The notes under the pieces: generated by a model
Seen by the model: the letters and a program-made list of their open reading frames with translations, nothing else
What the model was told of the DNA's origin: nothing
The model's database searches: none
Position numbers and translations under genes: made by a program
Part shown: positions 15,166-23,538 of the stretch, piece by piece
Numbering within the stretch: position 1 is the first letter of the stretch
Layout: every line of letters begins with the position of its first letter
Assembly: GCA_005772855.1 (NCBI GenBank)
Contig: SXIK01000102.1
Location: 1-34,333 of the forward strand
DNA: 34,333 nucleotides
From: Planctomycetia bacterium
GTDB taxonomy: Bacteria; Planctomycetota; UBA8108; SXIK01
Direction: 5' to 3'

Positions 15166-16653
15166 ATGACAACGGATCCCACTCCCATCCACCTCCCCTG
15201 GCGTTCGGCCCTGCTTGACCCACGAACCTATCCGCATCCTGTGGACGATATCCAGGTGGTTGAGACTCACATCTCCGTGGTCGCGCTCACTGGGCCCTTT
15301 GCGTACAAGCTCAAGAAGCCTGTGAAGTTTTCCTTCATCGATTTTTCGACCCTCGCGCGGCGGCATTGGTTCTGCACGGAGGAAGTACGCCTCAATCAGC
15401 GCACTGCCCCGGATCTTTACCTCGATGTCGTGCCCCTCGTGCAGGCCGGGTCCGGGTACTGCTTCGGGGGAGAAGGGGAGATTGTGGAGCACGCTCTGCG
15501 CATGCGGCAGTTTGCGCCCCAAGACAGGCTGGATCGGGTCGCGGCTCGTGGACAGCTCGCGGACGCCCTCTTGATCCAGTTGGCGGACGAGGTGGCGAGG
15601 CTGCACTCCTTGGCCGGAGCCCATATTCCTTCGATTGCGGCCACTCATCCGGAAAGGCTGAGGAGGATCTTCGAGGAGAACTCGCTTCTTCTCCCCGACA
15701 CGCCACAGGAACAATCGCTCCGAGAACGCTTCGCGGCACGACTTCGGAAGCTCAGTGGGCTCCTCGGCGAGCGGGCCCGGTGTGGTCGAGTTCGGGAATG
15801 CCACGGGGATCTTCACCTGGGAAACATCTGCATGTGGAAGGGCCGCCCCGTACTTTTCGACTGCATCGAGTTCAGTGAGGACCTTCGCGTCATTGACGTG
15901 CTCTCGGACACGGCGTTTCTTTACATGGACCTGATCAACTCGGGCCTCCTTGACGGCGCGGTCGGGTTTCTGAATCGCTACCTCGAGAAGACGAGCGACT
16001 ACGGAGGGCTCGAGGCTTGGCCCCTTTTTCTTGCCTATCGCGCCCATGTCAGAGCCATGGTGGCACACTTGACCTCCCGGGCAGCGGACATCGATCCTGC
16101 AGCGCGGGAGGAACTTGAGGCCCGTCGGCAACGCTATCTTGCGTTCTCGGCTGAGGCTCTTGAGCCGCCAAGGCGCGGCATTGTCCTGACGGTAGGTTTG
16201 CCCGGGAGCGGCAAGTCCACAGAGGCCCTCCGAATCGCTCGCTCGGAGAGGGGCGTTCGCATTCGCTCGGATGTTGAGCGTAAGCGGATTCACTCCACCA
16301 ACCCGACGGCGGACCTTTACTCGGCGGAGATGAATCGACTCACCTACGAGGTCATGGTCGCCCATGCGCGTGCCGCCAGCATCGGCGGACTTCTCCCCGT
16401 GCTCGATGCCTCGTTTTTGCGCCAAGCGGACCGTGCCCGTGTACTTCGCTTGGCGTACGAACTCCAGGTTCCTCTCCGAATCCTGCACCTGACTGCCCCG
16501 CTGGACGTGCTGGAGTCGCGGATCGCTGCTCGTAGGTCCGAGGGCACGGACCCCTCGGACGCAAACGCCGGGGTGCTGAGGCAAATGGCCACTTGCTTGG
16601 AGCCCTTCACGCCCGAGGAAAAACTGTTCGTGACCGAACTTCGACAGGACTGA
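15166..16653 (+). CDS. APH-like kinase domain fused to a P-loop kinase-like ATPase
   Basis: 495-residue two-domain protein. Residues about 30-310 resemble aminoglycoside/choline-kinase-like enzymes: KLKKPVKFSFIDFSTL, the catalytic loop HGDLHLGN (213-220) and the metal-binding FDCIEF (231-236). Residues about 337-495 form a P-loop NTPase with Walker A GLPGSGKST (344-352) and an RSDVERK motif (367-373), as in the gluconate-kinase/zeta-toxin-like AAA_33 family. This fusion is a widespread, poorly characterised bacterial family; the phosphorylated substrate is unknown and antibiotic resistance should not be assumed. ATG 15166 lacks a clear Shine-Dalgarno. Cytoplasmic. Confidence 0.82.
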   Translation: MTTDPTPIHLPWRSALLDPRTYPHPVDDIQVVETHISVVALTGPFAYKLKKPVKFSFIDFSTLARRHWFCTEEVRLNQRTAPDLYLDVVPLVQAGSGYCFGGEGEIVEHALRMRQFAPQDRLDRVAARGQLADALLIQLADEVARLHSLAGAHIPSIAATHPERLRRIFEENSLLLPDTPQEQSLRERFAARLRKLSGLLGERARCGRVRECHGDLHLGNICMWKGRPVLFDCIEFSEDLRVIDVLSDTAFLYMDLINSGLLDGAVGFLNRYLEKTSDYGGLEAWPLFLAYRAHVRAMVAHLTSRAADIDPAAREELEARRQRYLAFSAEALEPPRRGIVLTVGLPGSGKSTEALRIARSERGVRIRSDVERKRIHSTNPTADLYSAEMNRLTYEVMVAHARAASIGGLLPVLDASFLRQADRARVLRLAYELQVPLRILHLTAPLDVLESRIAARRSEGTDPSDANAGVLRQMATCLEPFTPEEKLFVTELRQD

Positions 16654-16710
16654 ATCACGGTCTTGCAGGTCTGTTCCTCACGCCGGCGGGGTAAAGTCTC
16701 GAGGGCTTCC

Positions 16711-16867
16711 ATACTCCTCGCGGGGGAGAAAGACCTTGCTCGCACCGGCCGCCAGTTGGCGTCCTCCCCCTCCCCGGCGCTTGGTAAGCGCCGGGCGCCG
16801 CCGCGCCGACTTGTTCAACAGGCTGGTAAGGAAGCGTTGGCCAGGATGTCCCCATCTTGGCGGCAGT
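16711..16867 (-). repeat. Palindromic intergenic repeat, copy D (inverted orientation, long form)
   Basis: Read on the minus strand it runs GATGGGGACATCCTGGCCA, AACGCTTCC, GTCGGCGC, a long module and ends CCCCCGCGAGGAGTAT, in the same order as copy A. The extra module holds a perfect 10-bp hairpin CCCGGCGCTT-GGT-AAGCGCCGGG (16773-16795) followed by a G/C block also found in copy F. It lies between two convergent genes and reaches the stop of the universal stress gene, so it could serve as a bidirectional terminator. Confidence 0.65.
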
Positions 16868-17775
16868 TATTTTTTTGGAGTCTCGACCGCCAGGATGGGG
16901 CAAAGGGCCTTGCGGACCAGACGGTCCGTGGTGGAGCCCACCAGCATGCGGTCAATGAGGCTGTGTCCGCGCACGCCCACGACGACCAGGTCGATCTTGT
17001 TCGCCTGCGCATAGCGCGCCAACTCCTCGTGCGGGTTGCCGGTCGTGAACGCCGTCTTGATTTCGCACCACGCACGATCTTCCGCCGAGGCCAGTGCTTC
17101 GAGCTTGCCCCGTACCGTATTTTCCACAGCCTTTTCCAGCTCCTTCGCCAGCGCGCCCGTGGTGGCATCCATGTGCTTGTACAGCGTCGGCTCGATCGAG
17201 TGCAGGAGGTGAAGCTCGCTCTGGAATTCCTGGGCAAGGCTGAGCGCATACTCAAGAGCAAGGGCTGATCCTGGCGAGAAATCACAGCCCACGAGGATTC
17301 TTCGCGGCGTCCACTTTGTTCCCACTCCAGCGCCAGCGGGCTCGGGTTCTCGCAGGGTAAGGAGCGGACGGTGCAAGGTATGAAGCAGCCTCTCGACCAC
17401 GGATCCCAACAGGACCCTGCTCAAGCCAGATCTTCCATGAGTGGTCGCCACAACGAGGTCGGCTCCCTTTTCCTCCGCCACGCTGGCGATAGCCATCGCA
17501 GGGTCGCCCTCGATCACGAGGGCTTCCCAGGGAATGGTTTGACCACTCATCAGCTCCCGAATCTTGCGTTCAACATCCTCGGATAGCTCTTTCGATCGCG
17601 TCGGAAGAACAAGCATGCTGGCGTCGTAGAGCCCTGCGGTGGTGAAATCAAGAACGTGGCAGACTTGGAGCTTTGCCGAGAACTTTGCCGCGAGTGACAC
17701 AGCATAAGGCAACCCTCGATTGGATGACTGTGACAGGTCGGTAATGAACAAGATCTTTTGAAATCTCACGCGCAT
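16867..17775 (-). CDS. Universal stress protein with two UspA domains
   Basis: 302 residues with two tandem UspA folds (about 1-142 and 157-302). Each has the ATP-binding signature: THGRSGLSRVLLGSVVERLL in the first, RGHSLIDRMLVGSTTDRLV in the second, so nucleotide binding is predicted for both. These proteins support survival under starvation or other stress, by unknown means. Start ATG 17775 (MRVRFQKILFITDLS) fits the family; a GAGGAAAGG lies about 10 nt upstream, and the open frame beyond it shows no similarity. The stop abuts repeat copy D. Confidence 0.87.
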   Translation of the reverse strand: MRVRFQKILFITDLSQSSNRGLPYAVSLAAKFSAKLQVCHVLDFTTAGLYDASMLVLPTRSKELSEDVERKIRELMSGQTIPWEALVIEGDPAMAIASVAEEKGADLVVATTHGRSGLSRVLLGSVVERLLHTLHRPLLTLREPEPAGAGVGTKWTPRRILVGCDFSPGSALALEYALSLAQEFQSELHLLHSIEPTLYKHMDATTGALAKELEKAVENTVRGKLEALASAEDRAWCEIKTAFTTGNPHEELARYAQANKIDLVVVGVRGHSLIDRMLVGSTTDRLVRKALCPILAVETPKK

Positions 17776-18200
17776 TTTATTCTGCCTTTCCTCTTGAACT
17801 TCGCCCTTCCGCAGGCAAGGCGAGCACATGCCGTGCCCTTGCTGGCTGCCAGCCTGCCGAAAGCAAGAATCCTGCATGAGAAGACCCCCTGAGTCATCAG
17901 GGCCGGGTCGTTATGTCGCCAGGCGGCGAGAGTGCATGCGCAGACTGGAATCCCTGCGGGCAAGGGATGCCAGCGCAAACTTGCGATACGCCCCATTTTG
18001 CATGACCAAGGGGCGGAAAAACCCACTGAGTGGTAAATATTTCGCTGCGCTGCGGTCAGGAATTTCCCATCTTCAGCTTCGATAGCCATGAGCTTCAACT
18101 CGACGGAGAGCCTCGCTGAATTGCAACACGGAATTGTAAGGCAAAGATTCTCTCCGGTAGCATGTTAACCAGTCAATCATTCCCTTCCAGGAGATTCGCC
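17776..18200. other. Divergent intergenic region with two perfect inverted repeats
   Basis: About 425 bp between the divergent usp and DUF1080 genes, with no convincing coding sequence. It contains CCCTGA-GTCA-TCAGGG (17887-17902) and ATCCCT-gcgggca-AGGGAT (17950-17968), perfect inverted repeats that could be operators or short hairpins. Only weak promoter-like matches were seen. AGGAG at 18189-18193 serves ATG 18201. Confidence 0.3.
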
Positions 18201-20075
18201 ATGCCAAAGACTCTTGTGCGCATCGTGCTCTTATCCTTCCCAATGCTGTTGGGCATGTCGCTAGCCGTGGTCGCACAGCCGCAGGGATTCACTTCCTTGT
18301 TCAACGGCAAGGACCTCACTGGCTGGAAGGGTCGCGTCAACGACCCGCCGGGACGCGCGAAGATGTCCCCTGCGGAGCTTGCGAGGGCACAGAAGTCCGC
18401 TGATGAGAGCATGAACGAGCACTGGAGGGTCGAGGCTGGAGCTCTCGTCTTCGACGGGAAAGGCGACAACCTCGCCACGGTGAAGGATTACGCCGATTTT
18501 GAGTTGCTCGTCGAATGGAAGATCGAGGGAACCGGCGACAGCGGGATCTACCTGCGAGGCACCCCGCAGGTGCAGATCTGGGAAAGCCCCGTTGGGTCTG
18601 GTGGGCTTCACAACAATCTGAAGAATGCCTCGAAGCCAACGAAGAAAGCGGACAGGCCGGTCGGCGATTGGAATGCGTTCAGGATTCTGATGGTCGGCGA
18701 TCGTGTGACAGTGAATCTCAACGGCGAGCAAATTGTCGACAAGGTCGTGATGGAGAACTACTGGGATCGTTCCCAGCCGATTTACCCTGGTGGCGCGATC
18801 GAGCTCCAGAGCGAGGGAAGCAGGGTCCACTTTCGTAATATCTACGTCCGAGAGCTCCCGTGCGTGGAAGGCGGCAGGGCTCCCGACTGCGTGCTGAAGA
18901 AGGGAGCCCGTGTGGCCATTGTGGGCGACTCGATCACGGAGCAAAAGCTCTACAGCCGGTTCATGGAGGCCTACCTGATCGCGTGCCTTGCCGGGCTGGA
19001 CCTGCGCGTGATCCAGCTTGGATGGGGCGGTGAGCGGGCGCCGGGATTTGCAGCCCGCATGGAGAATGATCTCATGCCCTGGAAGCCGGACGTGGTGACG
19101 ACATGCTACGGCATGAACGATGGCTCTTACCGAAAGTATGAGAAACCCATTGGCGACGCTTACGAGAAATCGATGGCCGAAATCGTGCAGCGATTGAAGT
19201 CGGCTGGAGTGACTGCCGTGGTCGGCTCGCCGGGAGCCGTCGATTTCAATAGTTTCAAGAAGCTCTCCCCCACGGACTACAATGCCAACCTCGCTGAATT
19301 GCGCGACATCGCGAAAACCATCGCAAGGGCCGAGGGCATGCCCTTTGCTGACGTCCACGGCTCCATGGTCGAGGCCATGACAAGGGCCAAGCCAGTGCTC
19401 GGTGAGAATTACGATGTGTGCGGGAGCGACGGTTTTCACCCCAATGCGAACGGCCATATCCTCATGGCCTACGCGTTCCTGCGCGCAATGGGCTGCGATG
19501 GTGATCTGGGCTCGATCACAGTCGACATGAAGGGCTTTGCGACGGCCGAGGGCGGGCACCTCGTGCTTGCATCCTCGCCGGGCAGGGCGCAGGTCGAGAG
19601 CCGACGCTACCCGTTTTGCTTTGACGGCGATGGCAAGTCGCCCAGCTCGACGCGCAGCATCGTCCCCTTCACTCCCTTCAACGAGCACCTGAATCGGCTC
19701 ATCTTGACCGTGAGGGGGCTCTCGAGCGGCCGCGCGAAAGTAAGGTGGGGGAGCGCGGTGATGTCCTTCTCGAAGGAGAAGCTTGAGAAGGGGATCAACC
19801 TCGCGGCCGAGTTTCTCGAAAACCCCTTCAGCGAGCCCTTCCGAAAGGTGGACGAGCTCGTGGGGAACAAGCAGGCCTTCGAGACGCAGGTCATCAAGGA
19901 AGGCATTACAAGCTTCCGGAGAGTTCGTGATCTGCTGGGTGGCGAGGACGCCGAGGCCAGGAAGGCTCTCGATATCGTACGCCAGCGACTCTACGCGAAG
20001 GTGGACCCGCTGCACGAGGCTGTAAGGGCAGCCGTCACTCCGGTCCGGCACGAGATTGTGGTCGATGCGGAGTAG
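18201..20075 (+). CDS. Secreted DUF1080 domain fused to SGNH/GDSL hydrolase
   Basis: 624 residues. A signal peptide (1-25, MPKTLVRIVLLSFPMLLGMSLAVVAQ) is followed by a DUF1080 (3-keto-disaccharide hydrolase/concanavalin-like) domain at about 27-222: FTSLFNGKDLTGWKG, GDSGIYLRG and IELQSEGSRVHFRNIYVRE. An SGNH esterase follows at about 235-440 with GDSITE (nucleophile Ser244), the Gly block GWGGE (274-278), GMND (Asn306) and DGFHPN (Asp410, His413). The remaining C-terminal 180 residues are not recognised. Probably exported and active on polysaccharides or their acyl esters, a common planctomycete theme. ATG 18201 has AGGAG upstream; an earlier ATG at 18162 would disturb the signal peptide. Confidence 0.87.
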   Translation: MPKTLVRIVLLSFPMLLGMSLAVVAQPQGFTSLFNGKDLTGWKGRVNDPPGRAKMSPAELARAQKSADESMNEHWRVEAGALVFDGKGDNLATVKDYADFELLVEWKIEGTGDSGIYLRGTPQVQIWESPVGSGGLHNNLKNASKPTKKADRPVGDWNAFRILMVGDRVTVNLNGEQIVDKVVMENYWDRSQPIYPGGAIELQSEGSRVHFRNIYVRELPCVEGGRAPDCVLKKGARVAIVGDSITEQKLYSRFMEAYLIACLAGLDLRVIQLGWGGERAPGFAARMENDLMPWKPDVVTTCYGMNDGSYRKYEKPIGDAYEKSMAEIVQRLKSAGVTAVVGSPGAVDFNSFKKLSPTDYNANLAELRDIAKTIARAEGMPFADVHGSMVEAMTRAKPVLGENYDVCGSDGFHPNANGHILMAYAFLRAMGCDGDLGSITVDMKGFATAEGGHLVLASSPGRAQVESRRYPFCFDGDGKSPSSTRSIVPFTPFNEHLNRLILTVRGLSSGRAKVRWGSAVMSFSKEKLEKGINLAAEFLENPFSEPFRKVDELVGNKQAFETQVIKEGITSFRRVRDLLGGEDAEARKALDIVRQRLYAKVDPLHEAVRAAVTPVRHEIVVDAE

Positions 20076-20251
20076 CAGCCCACGCAAGAAGTCCATACGA
20101 ATCGTGCCAGGGCCTCCTGCAAGCACAGCAATACCTCCGGGTGCTGTCGTGTGATGGCATGTCTCCGTGCGCGTCCGGTGACTTGCAAAATAATGCGGGA
20201 ATCTCTGCGCCCGTGAAGGCTTCGACAGCGGTTACACTCTTTTGGGAGACG

Positions 20252-20276
20252 CCAACCCATGGGAGTTGGTAACTCC
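20252..20276 (+). promoter_or_regulatory. Overlapping hairpins in the leader of the lipoprotein-tatD operon
   Basis: CCAAC (20252-20256) can pair with GTTGG (20265-20269), while GGAGTT (20262-20267) can pair with AACTCC (20271-20276). The two stems share bases, so only one can form. They lie about 80 nt before the lipoprotein start, inside a 280-bp gap (20076-20355) that otherwise shows nothing. Possible switch or simple coincidence. Confidence 0.25.
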
Positions 20277-20355
20277 ACGAGCTGGTGCCTCTCAACAACC
20301 CCGCGATTCAGCGCCGGGCTGTGGGGCGACACCATGAAAGGAAGATCAAGAAGTG

Positions 20356-21219
20356 ATGGACAAACCGCGATGCTTCTCGGGAGCCATTCTGGCGGCCACC
20401 CTTGTGAGCTGCGCCTTGAGTCCGGAGCCGCCGCCCGGGGGGAGCGTGAGGCCAAGACTCCTGCGTGTGGGTTATCGTGTGGCGAATCAGTATCAGTACC
20501 TGGACATGGACCTGACGATTCGCGCGAAGCCAACTTTCTCCGCGCCGTGTGAATTGCCCCCCGGGGCGGTGCGGACTTATGAAGTCCTTGCTTCGAGTTG
20601 CGAAAGGAGCCATGTCCTCGCTCAGGTGGAGGCGAGTGCACAAGATGAACTCGCGCAAGAGCTCCAGACTCTCTCCCTCGAGGCGCTTCGAGTTTCCATG
20701 CAGTCACCGCGGCGGAAGCTGGATTGGCACTTCCTGGCCCTGGCCGCATACCTGGGGGATGTGCCAACGTTGCTCCGGGGCGAGGAAGTCGATGAGATCG
20801 TGAGGGCGCTTCATGTATTGCGCAATCCCGTGCCTCTCTTCGAGGCTCTCTATCCGTGGGCCCTCCATTTGAGTGAAGCTCACGTTGCAGAGTTCGTGCG
20901 CGATGATCGGGTGAGCGCACGCCTCCTGCCGCTGGTGAGATCGGCTCAGCTTGGGGATTTGTCATCGCTGAAAGAAATCTTTCGGCTCTCGCTGGAGTAC
21001 CATGCCGCGCTGCCCTCGTTTCACGCGGCGTTGCTGGCCCTGTTCCCCGTCGGGTTGAATGAAGAGCTCTACCTGACCGAGCCACACGATGGCTCTGGCC
21101 CCGAGACGGCGGCCTTCATCAACAAGCTGGAGGCCGGCCTCGCGCGTGCTGAATACAGGACGGTGCCCATCCTGGGTTGGCGTTTGGAGCGTGGGGCGAG
21201 GGATGGTTCCTCAAGATGA
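20356..21219 (+). CDS. Predicted lipoprotein of unknown function
   Basis: 287 residues. The N-terminus MDKPRCFSGAILAATLVSC is a lipoprotein signal peptide with lipobox LVSC (Cys19). The rest is soluble, mostly alpha-helical by composition, with no catalytic motif that I recognise; leucine-rich stretches such as LVRSAQLGDLSSLKEIFRL suggest a helical scaffold. The ribosome binding site AAGGAAG lies upstream; GTG 20353 is an alternative one codon earlier. The stop overlaps the tatD start by ATGA, so the two are cotranslated, but no functional link is evident. Confidence 0.7.
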   Translation: MDKPRCFSGAILAATLVSCALSPEPPPGGSVRPRLLRVGYRVANQYQYLDMDLTIRAKPTFSAPCELPPGAVRTYEVLASSCERSHVLAQVEASAQDELAQELQTLSLEALRVSMQSPRRKLDWHFLALAAYLGDVPTLLRGEEVDEIVRALHVLRNPVPLFEALYPWALHLSEAHVAEFVRDDRVSARLLPLVRSAQLGDLSSLKEIFRLSLEYHAALPSFHAALLALFPVGLNEELYLTEPHDGSGPETAAFINKLEAGLARAEYRTVPILGWRLERGARDGSSR

Positions 21220-21983
21220 TTGACTCCCACGCGCATCTCTATTACGAGAAGTTCGACGAGGACCGAGACCAGGTAGTCTTGCGGGCTCGGGAGGCGGGTG
21301 TCGTGCGGGTGATTAACATCGGTACTGACGTTGCCACCTCGGAGAAGTCCCTTGAGCTTGCGAAGCGTTACATGGGCTTTTACGCGACCGTGGGGTTGCA
21401 CCCGACCACAAAAGTTGTCGACCTCCTGCGCGATATCGCCCTCCTCGAAACTCTCGCCAAGGCCAATCCCGACCGAGTCGTGGGTGTGGGCGAGATCGGC
21501 CTCGACTATTACTGGAAGGATGTGGCGCCGGCCGCGCAGAAGGAGAGCCTCGCCGCCCAACTCGACCTCGCCCGGCGGCTTGGACTGCCCGTCGTCTACC
21601 ATTGCCGAGACGCCCTTGAGGACTTGTTTGCTTTTCTTCAGCAGGAGCGAATCCAGCCGCCTGGAGTTTTCCATTGTTTCTCGGGCGGCCCCAGCGATGC
21701 CGAGCGTGCGCTGGCGCTGGGTTATCACGTCAGTTTTGCAGGCAACGTGACGTATCCAGGGGCGGTCAATCTCCAGGCCGCCTTGCAGGTGGTGCCTGTG
21801 GAGAAGCTCCTGCTTGAAACTGACTGTCCGTTTCTTGCGCCGCAGCCTGTGCGAGGCAAGCGAAACGAGCCCGCCCACGTCGGGCACACCCGCGACTTTA
21901 TCGCGAAATCGAAGGGGATCGATCCCGGCGAGCTCGAGCGCATCACAGAGGCAACGACAGTCTCGCTATTTGGGCTGTCTTGA
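21216..21983 (+). CDS. tatD: TatD family metal-dependent deoxyribonuclease
   Basis: 255-residue TIM-barrel amidohydrolase-fold nuclease. Metal ligands are visible in MIDSHAHLY (His5, His7), GVGEIGLDYY (the conserved Glu), VYHCRD, FHCFSG and LLETDCPFLAP. Members act as Mg-dependent 3'-5' DNases and, for some, D-aminoacyl-tRNA deacylases, so the precise role here is open. ATG 21216 overlaps the upstream TGA by ATGA and gives the canonical N-terminus; an ATG at 21177 lies within the lipoprotein gene. Confidence 0.9.
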   Translation: MIDSHAHLYYEKFDEDRDQVVLRAREAGVVRVINIGTDVATSEKSLELAKRYMGFYATVGLHPTTKVVDLLRDIALLETLAKANPDRVVGVGEIGLDYYWKDVAPAAQKESLAAQLDLARRLGLPVVYHCRDALEDLFAFLQQERIQPPGVFHCFSGGPSDAERALALGYHVSFAGNVTYPGAVNLQAALQVVPVEKLLLETDCPFLAPQPVRGKRNEPAHVGHTRDFIAKSKGIDPGELERITEATTVSLFGLS

Positions 21984-22391
21984 TGCGGCTCTCGGCGCCA
22001 GGCTTCCTGACGTCAACTCGCTTTGCCTGGGGGCCACGCGCTGTAAACAGGCGTTGGGATTCTCTTGTGGGCGTGCGATCATCAGGCCAACAGGTCCCTG
22101 AGTACGATCCGAAAAGATCGCACTCCGATCCGATCGCCGCCCTTGCACGATGCCAGAGGTCGTGACTCCTTCAGCCTCGAACTGGTCGAATGTTACCGGT
22201 TTCCTGTCCTGCGCCCCTTCCGATCGGCCGAAAGATGGGAACCATTGAGGGGTATCGCGGCGGCAAGCTTTCCGGCAATCCCCCATGGATGAGCCAAGGA
22301 ATTCCGCGTCCTTGCCTCAGGCGTTGAGAGATATTCCTGAAGTACCCGCCAGCGATGCGTCGTACTATACTTCGTGAGGTAGGAGGAGAGC
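21984..22391. other. Intergenic region before rmlB
   Basis: About 400 bp with no coding sequence I can support. A TATACT -10-like box lies at 22366-22371 but no -35 is found at the right distance. AGGAGGAGAG immediately precedes ATG 22392 of rmlB. Confidence 0.35.
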
Positions 22392-23513
22392 ATGCAGAGC
22401 CAAGGAACTATCAGCGGGCCCACCTATGTTGTGACCGGAGGAGCCGGGTTTATCGGCTCGAACTTTGTGCGTCACGCGCTGAGGAAGACAGCCGCACGTG
22501 TCATAGTTTTTGACAGGCTGACCTATGCCGGAAGCCTCTTGAATTTGACCGAGGTCTCCAGCAGCTCCCGGTTCACGTTCGTGCAGGGAGACATCGCCGA
22601 TCGCGAGGCGGTTGATGCACTTTTTCGAGACTGGCGCCCCGACACGGTCGTCAACTTCGCGGCGGAGACGCACGTGGACCGATCCATTGACGGGCCCGGA
22701 GAGTTCATCAGGACCAACCTGGTCGGCACCTTTGAGCTACTCGATGCTGCGCGCCGCCAATGGGCGAATCTTGCAGATGAGGCGAAGCGGCGTTTCCGCT
22801 TTCTCCAGGTCTCGACCGACGAGGTCTACGGCTCCCTCGGCGATACGGACCTCTTCTGCGAGACAACGCCCTATTCGCCCCGGTCGCCTTACTCCGCGTC
22901 AAAGGCTGGCGCCGATCACCTGGTCTGCGCCTATCGGCACACCTATGGCCTTCCTACCCTGATCACCAATTGTTCCAACAACTATGGGCCGTTTCAGTTT
23001 CCGGAGAAGCTGATTCCGCTCACAATTTTGAATGCCGTCGAGGGCAAGGACCTCCCGATCTACGGCGACGGTGGTAACGTGCGGGACTGGCTCCACGTCG
23101 AGGACCATTGCTCGGGCATCTTGCTCGTGCTTGAGAAGGGCGAGCCCGGCGAGAAGTACAACATTGGAGGCGGCAACGAGCGCACCAACTTGCAGGTGGT
23201 TGATGCCATTTGCTCAGCCCTGGATCGAAGACTCCCGGCGTCGAGGAACCCCGCGCTGGTGACAAGGGGCCTCGGTAGCTACCTGGACTTGAAGACTTTC
23301 GTCACGGATCGACCAGGACATGACCGAAGATACGCCATCGATTCGAGCAAGATTCGCTCCCAGCTGGGTTGGAGCCAGCAGCATACTTTCGACGCTGGCA
23401 TCGAGGACACTGTGCGCTGGTATTTAGAGAATCGGGAGTGGTCTGAGAAGATTCAGGCTGGAAAGTACGAGCGTCAACGTCTGGGATTGGCTGAGATGGG
23501 AGTCCAGGCGTGA
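22392..23513 (+). CDS. rmlB: dTDP-glucose 4,6-dehydratase
   Basis: 373-residue extended short-chain dehydrogenase that converts dTDP-glucose to dTDP-4-keto-6-deoxyglucose, the step after RmlA in rhamnose and other deoxysugar synthesis. NAD-binding GGAGFIGS (16-23), NFAAETHVDRSI, STDEVYG (141-147) and the catalytic YSASK (Tyr167, Lys171) are intact; GNVRDWLHVEDH is also typical. It opens a three-gene operon with the PHP-STAS gene and rmlC; rmlA and rmlD are not in the window. Strong Shine-Dalgarno. Confidence 0.93.
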   Translation: MQSQGTISGPTYVVTGGAGFIGSNFVRHALRKTAARVIVFDRLTYAGSLLNLTEVSSSSRFTFVQGDIADREAVDALFRDWRPDTVVNFAAETHVDRSIDGPGEFIRTNLVGTFELLDAARRQWANLADEAKRRFRFLQVSTDEVYGSLGDTDLFCETTPYSPRSPYSASKAGADHLVCAYRHTYGLPTLITNCSNNYGPFQFPEKLIPLTILNAVEGKDLPIYGDGGNVRDWLHVEDHCSGILLVLEKGEPGEKYNIGGGNERTNLQVVDAICSALDRRLPASRNPALVTRGLGSYLDLKTFVTDRPGHDRRYAIDSSKIRSQLGWSQQHTFDAGIEDTVRWYLENREWSEKIQAGKYERQRLGLAEMGVQA

Positions 23514-23538
23514 ATCTGAAAGATTGGGTTGACGAAGG

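Noticed and set aside
15166-16653. Aminoglycoside resistance kinase
   Set aside because: The APH-like domain is part of a widespread fused family without known resistance activity.
18261-20126. Long minus-strand open frame over the DUF1080-SGNH gene
   Set aside because: Shadow of a gene with signal peptide, catalytic residues and ribosome binding site on the plus strand.
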